The position numbers and the translations under genes are program-made. A stretch of DNA of 6,371 bases from Actinomycetota bacterium (lineage in GTDB: Bacteria; Actinomycetota; Acidimicrobiia; Acidimicrobiales; Ilumatobacteraceae). Of the stretch, positions 1-5,544 are shown one piece after another; the stretch's first letter is position 1; each line of letters starts with the position of its first letter. The DNA is taken from positions 1-6,371 of the forward strand of contig SYNW01000062.1 in NCBI GenBank assembly GCA_005805045.1, in the 5' to 3' direction. The notes under the pieces are model-generated. The model had not been told where the DNA came from. It made no database searches and saw only the letters and a program-made list of their open reading frames with translations.

Positions 1-933
1 CTGCGGCTGTTGGGCCGTAAGTGTCGAACCACCAGTTTGTGTGTGAAATCGCATCAACAAACTGGCTGGATTCTTGGCCCCGAATCGCTTCGACATGATT
101 TCGTGCCACATGCGACGACTGGCGCGAAACTTGGCGACTTCCTCAAAAAAATTATTGTGCCCGTTCCAAAAAAAACTCAAGCGTGGCGCGAAATCGTCGA
201 CGTCAAGCCCCGAGTCGACCGCCGCCTGAACATAGGCAATCGCATTTGACAAGGTAAACGCAAGTTCCTGCACGGCAGTCGAGCCCGCCTCACGGATGTG
301 ATAACCCGAGATTGAGATCGTGTTCCACTTCGGAACGTGCTTGGCGCAATACGCAAAAATATCGGTGATAATGCGCATTGACGGTCGCGGCGGGTAAATA
401 TATGTTCCACGAGCAATATATTCTTTCAACAAGTCATTTTGAATCGTTCCAGAAATTTCGGTCGACGCGACGCCGCGTTCTTCTGCCACCAATTCGTAAA
501 GCAACAACAGCACCGCCGCCGTCGAATTGATCGTCATCGATGTCGTCACCATGTCGAGAGGCAGATCGGCGAGTAAAACGCGCATGTCTTCGATCGAGTC
601 GATCGCCACGCCAACTTTGCCGACCTCGCCCGCTGCGCGCGGATGGTCGCTGTCGTAACCCATCTGCGTCGGCAGATCGAACGCACAAGACAAACCTGTC
701 TGCCCCGCGTTCAACAAAAATTTGAACCGCTCATTCGTGTCGGCAGCCGTACCGAAGCCCGCATACTGGCGCATCGTCCACAAACGATCCCGATGCATCG
801 TCTCGTAGATGCCTCTGGTGTATGGCGCCGCACCAGGAGAGCCAAGTTTTGATTTCGCGTCAAAACCACCCAACGACTCGCCTGAATATAGGGGTTCAAT
901 CTCAATACCCGAGTCGGTTTTCTTATCAGTCAT
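1..933 (-). CDS. Methylmalonyl-CoA mutase-type acyl-CoA mutase, large subunit (C-terminus cut by window edge)
   Basis: Adenosylcobalamin-dependent mutase that, by family, interconverts (R)-methylmalonyl-CoA and succinyl-CoA in the cytoplasm, feeding propionyl-CoA carbon into the TCA cycle. The frame is open from ATG at 933 to the window edge, giving 311 residues of the N-terminal TIM-barrel domain. Visible motifs are LWTMRQYAGFGTA (51-63), AFDLPTQMGYDSDHP (84-98), GTIQNDLLKEYIARGTYIYP (162-181) and the hallmark NTISISGYHIREAG (204-217). Y57, R175 and H212 each sit exactly 32 positions before Tyr89, Arg207 and His244 of the Propionibacterium enzyme, by my recollection. This favours methylmalonyl-CoA over isobutyryl-CoA (Phe/Gln) or 2-hydroxyisobutyryl-CoA (Ile/Gln). 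The short N-terminus resembles forms of about 550 aa that use a separate B12-binding subunit, but the C-terminus is not visible. It lies 15 bases downstream of the RidA gene on the same strand, so they are probably co-transcribed. Its own ribosome site is weak (GAG upstream). Confidence 0.93.
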   Translation of the reverse strand, partial: MTDKKTDSGIEIEPLYSGESLGGFDAKSKLGSPGAAPYTRGIYETMHRDRLWTMRQYAGFGTAADTNERFKFLLNAGQTGLSCAFDLPTQMGYDSDHPRAAGEVGKVGVAIDSIEDMRVLLADLPLDMVTTSMTINSTAAVLLLLYELVAEERGVASTEISGTIQNDLLKEYIARGTYIYPPRPSMRIITDIFAYCAKHVPKWNTISISGYHIREAGSTAVQELAFTLSNAIAYVQAAVDSGLDVDDFAPRLSFFWNGHNNFFEEVAKFRASRRMWHEIMSKRFGAKNPASLLMRFHTQTGGSTLTAQQPQ

Positions 934-948
934 AATGCAATCTCAAGG

Positions 949-1365
949 CTACGAGTTTGGTTGCCTCGCCGCGAGCACGGAGATCTCCATTAACCACTCG
1001 GGCTTGGCTAACGCAGGAACGGTTACGAGAGTGCTCGCTGCCAGATGGCCATTCAATGCCGCATCACGCGCAGCCATCACAATCTTTAAATTCGCGGACA
1101 GATCAGAGGCGTCAGATGTGCTGACAACATAAGTCGTCACCGAAATTATGTCACCCGCTTTCATTTTTCCTTCGGCCAGAATCGCCAAAATATTTTGCCA
1201 AACTACACTCGCCTGCTCGCCGATATTCGCCGGCACGCTGCCATCACGTCGCGTCGGCACGACCCCAGAAGTGACGATCAACTCATAACCTGCGGGCACA
1301 TGCACGCCGTGCGCATATCTGGCCGCTGGGGCCGCCATCTCGGCAGGTTTCAGTTCACGCGGCAT
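949..1365 (-). CDS. RidA/YjgF/UK114-family protein lacking the catalytic arginine
   Basis: Small Rid-superfamily protein of 138 aa, the usual length; members form trimers in the cytoplasm. The core is recognisable from the segment around SGVVPTRRDG (32-41), the Q-x5-N helix region and the C-terminal STLVTVPALAKPEWLMEISV strand pair (111-130). Canonical RidA hydrolyses reactive enamine/imine intermediates such as 2-aminoacrylate and needs an Arg just before the Ser of the R-S-x-V-E-V strand. Here that position is Ala (A110), while the later Glu (E127) is kept. It therefore resembles the Arg-less Rid subgroups, whose activity is poorly defined, and deaminase activity should not be assumed. The ATG at 1365 is chosen over the in-frame TTG at 1371, because TAAGAGG lies 8 bases upstream of the ATG but only 2 bases from the TTG. 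It is the first gene of a probable pair with the mutase and is divergent from the E1-like gene. Confidence 0.9.
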   Translation of the reverse strand: MPRELKPAEMAAPAARYAHGVHVPAGYELIVTSGVVPTRRDGSVPANIGEQASVVWQNILAILAEGKMKAGDIISVTTYVVSTSDASDLSANLKIVMAARDAALNGHLAASTLVTVPALAKPEWLMEISVLAARQPNS

Positions 1366-1373
1366 AGTCAAGA

Positions 1374-1380
1374 CCTCTTA
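1374..1380 (-). promoter_or_regulatory. Ribosome binding site of the RidA gene
   Basis: The minus strand reads TAAGAGG here, followed by 8 bases and then ATG at 1365. This spacing fits the ATG and not the TTG at 1371, so it decides the start codon. It is the clearest Shine-Dalgarno sequence in the window. Confidence 0.6.
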
Positions 1381-1408
1381 CGATAAGCCATAATTGGCGA
1401 ATGGGCAA
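1380..1408 (-). promoter_or_regulatory. Candidate promoter for ridA-mutase pair
   Basis: The minus strand has TTGCCC (1408-1403), a 17-base spacer and TATCGT (1385-1380), each hexamer matching the sigma-70-type consensus at 4 of 6 positions. Transcription would begin near 1373, which would exclude the Shine-Dalgarno at 1380-1374 from the mRNA. So either this promoter is wrong or translation starts almost leaderless at the TTG or ATG. The site overlaps the start of the divergent E1-like gene. Confidence 0.25.
1389..1394 (+). promoter_or_regulatory. Candidate -10 element giving a leaderless E1-like mRNA
   Basis: CATAAT differs from the TATAAT consensus by one base and is followed by exactly six bases before the ATG at 1401. 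Transcription would therefore begin on or next to the A of the start codon. No Shine-Dalgarno sequence precedes this ATG, which fits leaderless translation, a common arrangement in actinobacteria. No convincing -35 hexamer is seen 16-18 bases upstream. Confidence 0.35.
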
Positions 1409-3773
1409 AAAAGCAGTGGGGCAAGAAAACCTCGCCGATATCGACGTGCTCGAACGAATTCAACAACGAGTGCTCTGGCTCGCAGTACGCATGGTTGACT
1501 ACGCCAATCGCGAACGCGAAAGCGCGCCTGCACCCGGTGGCAGAGACGCCGAGTTCAACGTAAAAGTTGGTGGGCACATGGCTAGCAGTGCTTCGGTCGT
1601 CAGCATCATGACATCGCTTTGGTTTGGTCACTTGAATGGTGACGACAAAGTCGCGGTCAAACCTCATGCGTCACCAATTTTCCATGCGATCAAATATCTC
1701 ACTGGCGAACTTGACAAGTCATATCTAAAACGCCTACGCACGCTAGGCGGTTTGCAGAGTTACCCGAGTCGAACCAAGGATCCAGATGTTGCCGACTTCT
1801 CAACTGGCTCGGTTGGTCTGGGTGCCGTCGCCCCGTTGTTTGCTTCGATGGTCCGTCGTTATATTGACTCACACTTTGCACCACGACCGGCGGCGCGGTT
1901 CATCGCCCTAGTTGGAGATGCCGAACTCGACGAAGGCAACATTTGGGAAGCAATCGCCGACCCATCGCTGCAAGGTCTCGGCAACGTGATGTGGATCGTC
2001 GATGCCAACCGGCAAAGCCTTGACCGAGTTGTGCCCGGCATGAAGATCAAAAAACTCGCCGAGTTTTTTGCAGACGCCGGCTGGCATGTGATCGAAGCCA
2101 AATACGGCCACAAACTGCAATCGGCATTTGCCCAACCAGGAGGCGAATCATTGCGCCAATACATCGACGACATGTCGAATGAGCGATATCAAAGTTTGTT
2201 CGCTGTGCACGGCCCGGCGCTTCGTGAGAAATTCTTAGACGGTGCCCCGAGCGAAGTAATCGCCTTCATCAACGATGTCTCAGACGATGATCTCGCACCG
2301 CTCGTGCAAAACCTCGGTGGCCACGACATCGAGATGTTGCTCGACGCCTATCGCGAGTGCGACCTGGTCACCGACAAACCGAGCGTCATCTTCGCCTACA
2401 CGGTCAAAGGTTGGGGCTTGCCGATTGCGGGTGATCCCCTCAACCATGCCGCGCTGCTCTCAGAAAAGCAGATCAACGAGTTGCGCATTCAAAATGGCTT
2501 GACTCCCGAAACTGAGTGGGATCAATTCACCCGCGACAGCGAAGAAGACCGAGTCTGTCGCGCCGTGGGTGGCGATATCAACAATAAACAATTGCCTGAG
2601 CGACCGATACTCAAGGTTCCACACGAAGTCGGTCTGGCGATCGGCAAAAAACCAATTTCAACTCAAGAAGTTTTCGGTCGACTGTTGACTGGTCTCGGCG
2701 CGATATCCGAAGTCGCCGAGCGCATGGTCACGATGTCGCCTGATGTCAGCATCAGCACGAACCTCGGCGGCTGGATAAACAAGTTCGGTGTGTTCAGCTC
2801 TGATGCGCAACCAAACTATTTGGGCGACGACCGATTGTTGCGCTGGAACGAGGGCCCCGAGGGTCGACACCTCGAACTCGGTCTAAGCGAGATGAACTTA
2901 TTCTTGGCGTTGCATGCATTCGGGCTCGGCCATGAATTGCACGGCGAACACTTGTTGCCAATCGGCACGGTTTACGACCCGTTCGTGTGTCGTGGTCTCG
3001 ACGCACTGATCTATGCGCTCTACAACGGGGCGAGATTTATTTTGGTCGGCACGCCGTCTGGTGTCACCCTCGCACCAGAGGGTGGCGCGCACCAGAGCAC
3101 CGTCACAACCTCGCTCGGTCTCGAGTTGCCGAACATGACTTATGCCGAGCCGTGTTTTGCGCGCACACTCGACTGGTTGATTTGCAACGGCCTCGATCGA
3201 CTCAGCACACCCGATGGCGACAGCATGTATCTGCGACTCTCAACTCGCCCAATCGATCAAACACCATTTGAAGAACTCCTGACAAAGCATGGCGCTGATG
3301 CGTTGCGCGCCGATGTCTTGGCTGGTGGATATAGATTGCGTGAACCGAACGAAAACCAACCTGCCGATTTGGTTATCGCCTCAACCGGCAGCGTCATTCC
3401 CGAGGCAGTGGCCGCGGCAAAACTGCTCGAAGCCGAAGGTATCAACGCGCTGGTGCTGGATATTTGCTCGCCCGATCGCATTTATCGCGGTTGGCGCGCC
3501 GCGCAACAAAATGCAACTCGCAACGGTGTCACGACGCACAATGTCGGCCAATTCGGTGCACTACTAAATGAATCAGAGCGTCGCCTGCCGATTCTCACGG
3601 TGCAAGACTCGGCGAGCCATTCGCTGGCCTGGCTGGGATCAATATTCGGCGCTCGAACGGTGCCTGTTGGCGTCGACGAATTTGGTCAATCGGGCTCAAT
3701 TGCCGAACTTTACGGCACTTTCGACCTATTGCCGGAGCAACTCGTCAACGCGGCCTTGCTCGCCTTGTCGTAA
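1401..3773 (+). CDS. AceE-like (homodimeric E1/transketolase-type) thiamine diphosphate enzyme
   Basis: A 790-aa cytoplasmic ThDP enzyme of the homodimeric pyruvate dehydrogenase E1 (AceE) lineage, about 100 residues shorter than E. coli AceE. The ThDP/Mg domain holds GGHMAS (57-62), KPHASP (87-92), and GDAELDE (172-178) with a downstream DANRQSLD (201-208); D173, N203 and Q205 match the AceE Mg ligands. H349 follows KGWGLP as the mobile-loop His does in AceE. The Pyr domain has E497 (GLSEMN), aligned with the catalytic Glu that activates the cofactor, and H564. The C-terminal domain ends with a DEFGQSGS segment (759-766), resembling the DGFGRSD of AceE. Differences: the DEARTFG-type pocket segment of AceE is replaced by STNLGGW (452-458), and the QGH glutamine by Lys87. 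Pyruvate is therefore not a safe substrate call; another 2-oxo acid or a transketolase-like reaction is possible. No E2 or E3 gene lies in the window. The start is the only in-frame ATG after the upstream stop at 1365. It is the first of a probable three-gene operon. Confidence 0.88.
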   Translation: MGKKAVGQENLADIDVLERIQQRVLWLAVRMVDYANRERESAPAPGGRDAEFNVKVGGHMASSASVVSIMTSLWFGHLNGDDKVAVKPHASPIFHAIKYLTGELDKSYLKRLRTLGGLQSYPSRTKDPDVADFSTGSVGLGAVAPLFASMVRRYIDSHFAPRPAARFIALVGDAELDEGNIWEAIADPSLQGLGNVMWIVDANRQSLDRVVPGMKIKKLAEFFADAGWHVIEAKYGHKLQSAFAQPGGESLRQYIDDMSNERYQSLFAVHGPALREKFLDGAPSEVIAFINDVSDDDLAPLVQNLGGHDIEMLLDAYRECDLVTDKPSVIFAYTVKGWGLPIAGDPLNHAALLSEKQINELRIQNGLTPETEWDQFTRDSEEDRVCRAVGGDINNKQLPERPILKVPHEVGLAIGKKPISTQEVFGRLLTGLGAISEVAERMVTMSPDVSISTNLGGWINKFGVFSSDAQPNYLGDDRLLRWNEGPEGRHLELGLSEMNLFLALHAFGLGHELHGEHLLPIGTVYDPFVCRGLDALIYALYNGARFILVGTPSGVTLAPEGGAHQSTVTTSLGLELPNMTYAEPCFARTLDWLICNGLDRLSTPDGDSMYLRLSTRPIDQTPFEELLTKHGADALRADVLAGGYRLREPNENQPADLVIASTGSVIPEAVAAAKLLEAEGINALVLDICSPDRIYRGWRAAQQNATRNGVTTHNVGQFGALLNESERRLPILTVQDSASHSLAWLGSIFGARTVPVGVDEFGQSGSIAELYGTFDLLPEQLVNAALLALS

Positions 3774-3782
3774 CCTGAAGTC

Positions 3783-4607
3783 ATGGCAATCATCGAAAAT
3801 CAAACGAGCACGAAGAAAATTATCGACGGCGTCGAACTCACGCCAAAAACTGTGACGCAACTCGCGCCACCAAAGTTCGCGACACTCGAACAAGATCGCC
3901 AGCATCGCAAAGAAAAACTCGCGGGTGCGATGCGAATCTTCGGTCGACTTGGTTTTGGTGAGGGTGTAGCGGGCCACATCACAGTGCGCGACCCAGAGTT
4001 CACAGATCACTTTTGGGTCAACCCGTTTGCGAAAAGTTTTCGCTACATGCGGGTCAGCGACTTGATTCTCGTCAATCATGACGGCGAAGTCGTTTACGGT
4101 TCGCAGCCGGTTAATCGCGCGGCATTTTGCATTCACGCGGCAATTCACCAGGCTCGCCCCGATGTCATTTCCGCTGCCCACGCCCACTCGCCATTCGGCA
4201 AGTCGTGGTCGTCACTCGGTCGCAAACTTGACCCGATCACCCAAGACTCGTGCTATTTCTATGAAGACCACACTGTGATTACCGAGCAAGGCGGCGCAGT
4301 CGTGTTCGAGGTCGCCGCCGGTCAAGAAATCGCCGCGAAGTTTCCGAAAGGCAAAGCGGCGATTCATCAAAATCACGGTTTGTTCACCGTCAGCGACACG
4401 GTTGACGCCGCGGCATTCTGGTTTATCACCATGGAGCGAACTTGCCAAGCGCAACTGATGGCCGAAGCCGCCGGCACGCCAAAACTAATTTCTCACGAGG
4501 TGGCAAGTTACACGCGCGATCTCACGGCATTTCCAGCCGCAGGTTGGTTGCAATTTCAACCTCTGTGGGAAGAAATTTGTCGCACAGACCCAGATCTTTT
4601 CGATTGA
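3783..4607 (+). CDS. Class II aldolase/adducin-family protein
   Basis: A 274-aa member of the class II aldolase/adducin (AraD/FucA-like) fold, presumed cytoplasmic and metal-dependent. The domain spans about residues 40-250. Visible parts are GFGEGVAGHITVRDP (57-71), the metal-site HAH (H133 and H135), the TQDSCYFYEDH block (153-163) and HQNHGLFTVSDTVDAAAFW (195-213), whose H198 is the third metal-ligand candidate. Aligning H118-x6-R125-P126-D127 with fuculose-phosphate aldolase puts Ala114 at its catalytic Glu73. The protein belongs to the adducin-like branch with the AAF-x-IH signature, which is often annotated only by domain. Its reaction is unknown; aldol cleavage is not assured. It begins 9 bases after the E1-like gene without a well-spaced Shine-Dalgarno, so translation may rely on coupling. 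The 49 residues before Met50 look low in conservation, so a later start is conceivable but has no better site. Confidence 0.88.
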   Translation: MAIIENQTSTKKIIDGVELTPKTVTQLAPPKFATLEQDRQHRKEKLAGAMRIFGRLGFGEGVAGHITVRDPEFTDHFWVNPFAKSFRYMRVSDLILVNHDGEVVYGSQPVNRAAFCIHAAIHQARPDVISAAHAHSPFGKSWSSLGRKLDPITQDSCYFYEDHTVITEQGGAVVFEVAAGQEIAAKFPKGKAAIHQNHGLFTVSDTVDAAAFWFITMERTCQAQLMAEAAGTPKLISHEVASYTRDLTAFPAAGWLQFQPLWEEICRTDPDLFD

Positions 4608-5500
4608 GCTCAAATGCCGCCTCGCGCGGATTAACTCGTTTTGCAAGCACGGCACCGCCCGAATTTCTATTCATAGTTTCAGCCCTGGGTCAGTACTGCG
4701 GTGCGGTCATCGCAGTTGGCTTGTTCGACGACCTCGCACCAGCCAGTGTCGCTTGGCTGCGCGTGATCGGTGCGGCAATTTTTTTGCTGGCATTCTCGGC
4801 TAAATCGTTAAGGCTCGGCGGCCACTGGTCGCGCCAACAGATGATTAGCGTCAGCCTGTTCGGTGTTTCAACGGCGCTAATGAATTTATTCTTCTACTTG
4901 GCCATTCAACACCTCGATCTGGGCAAAGGTGTGGCGATTGAATTCATCGGACCAATTACCGTCGCCGCACTTCGTACCCGCACGAGCCGTAATGCCATCG
5001 CCCTCATCTTGGCAGTAATCGGTGTCGTGATTTTGTCCGGTCTCGAGCTCGGCAACGAACCGTTGGGTTTGCTTTTTATCTTTCTGGCTTCGATCATGTG
5101 GGCGCTGTACATCGTGATTGGGTCGAAGGTCGCAAGTTTTGACCGCGGCGTTTCTGGTCTTGGCATCGGCCTTTTGATCGGTGCTCTTTTTATCGCTCCA
5201 TTCGGTGCGCCAGATGTCGGCCCCGCATTCAGCGCACCATGGATTCTCGCAACATGCTTTTTGGTCGGCGTTTTGTCAAATGCAATTGGCTACGGCATCG
5301 ACCAATTCACGTTGCGACGCATTCCTGTGCGCAGATTCTCCGTATTGCTCGCATTGCTGCCAGTCACAGCAACTATTTTTGGATTGCTGTTTTTAAATCA
5401 GGTGCCAAGTATCACAGACTTGATCGGCATCAGTTTTGTCCTGATCGGTGTCGTCGTGCAACAACGCGACGCGCTTCCGGCAACCGAAGTTGTCGCTTAA
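4604..5500 (+). CDS. RhtA-like EamA/DMT-superfamily exporter
   Basis: Inner-membrane transporter of the drug/metabolite (EamA) superfamily, 298 aa, matching the usual RhtA length. Ten hydrophobic segments lie near residues 21-41, 47-66, 80-100, 106-123, 131-147, 153-172, 183-201, 211-230, 243-264 and 270-286. RhtA-like features are FGVSTALMNLFFYLAIQ (86-102), the GVAIEFIGPITVA block (109-121, E113), SIMWALYI (163-170) and LSNAIGY followed by RRIPVRRFSVL (238-248). RhtA exports threonine and homoserine; the substrate here is unknown but could be an amino acid or related small metabolite. No ATG lies near the conserved N-terminus. The TTG at 4604, overlapping the aldolase stop by four bases (TTGA), gives the expected short polar N-terminus and implies translational coupling. 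The frame stays open upstream to an ATG at 4442, but that would add 54 Arg/Ser-rich residues read from inside the aldolase gene and is not believable. Confidence 0.9.
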   Translation: MSSNAASRGLTRFASTAPPEFLFIVSALGQYCGAVIAVGLFDDLAPASVAWLRVIGAAIFLLAFSAKSLRLGGHWSRQQMISVSLFGVSTALMNLFFYLAIQHLDLGKGVAIEFIGPITVAALRTRTSRNAIALILAVIGVVILSGLELGNEPLGLLFIFLASIMWALYIVIGSKVASFDRGVSGLGIGLLIGALFIAPFGAPDVGPAFSAPWILATCFLVGVLSNAIGYGIDQFTLRRIPVRRFSVLLALLPVTATIFGLLFLNQVPSITDLIGISFVLIGVVVQQRDALPATEVVA

Positions 5501-5525
5501 TTTCAAGTAGGCTGATCGCGCGGGC

Positions 5526-5532
5526 AAGGGAG
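5526..5532 (+). promoter_or_regulatory. Shine-Dalgarno-like site of the SpoIID/LytB gene
   Basis: AAGGGAG lies 12 bases before the ATG at 5545, slightly longer than ideal spacing. The 44-base gap (5501-5544) also holds a TAGGCT (5508-5513) that could serve as a -10 element, but no -35 partner at normal spacing was seen. No stem-loop terminator was found in this gap, so read-through from the exporter gene is possible. Confidence 0.45.
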
Positions 5533-5544
5533 TTCTAATTCTCT

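Noticed and set aside
145..175. Two A-runs (7 and 8 bases) as possible frameshift or slippage sites in the mutase gene
   Set aside because: The frame stays intact and family motifs continue on both sides, so the runs simply encode Phe-rich stretches.
1366..1371. TTG at 1371 as RidA start
   Set aside because: The Shine-Dalgarno TAAGAGG is only 2 bases away from it, while the ATG at 1365 has ideal 8-base spacing.
3726..4187. 153-codon minus-strand open frame across the E1-like/aldolase junction
   Set aside because: It is opposite two strongly supported genes and its translation has no recognisable domain; it looks like an antisense shadow.
4442..4603. N-terminal extension of the exporter from the ATG at 4442
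   Set aside because: It lies wholly in the aldolase gene in another frame, is Arg/Ser-rich and unlike any transporter N-terminus; the TTG at 4604 gives the normal family length.
4614..4634. ATG at 4614 as a small gene or exporter start
   Set aside because: It is in the wrong frame for the exporter and hits a stop after six codons.
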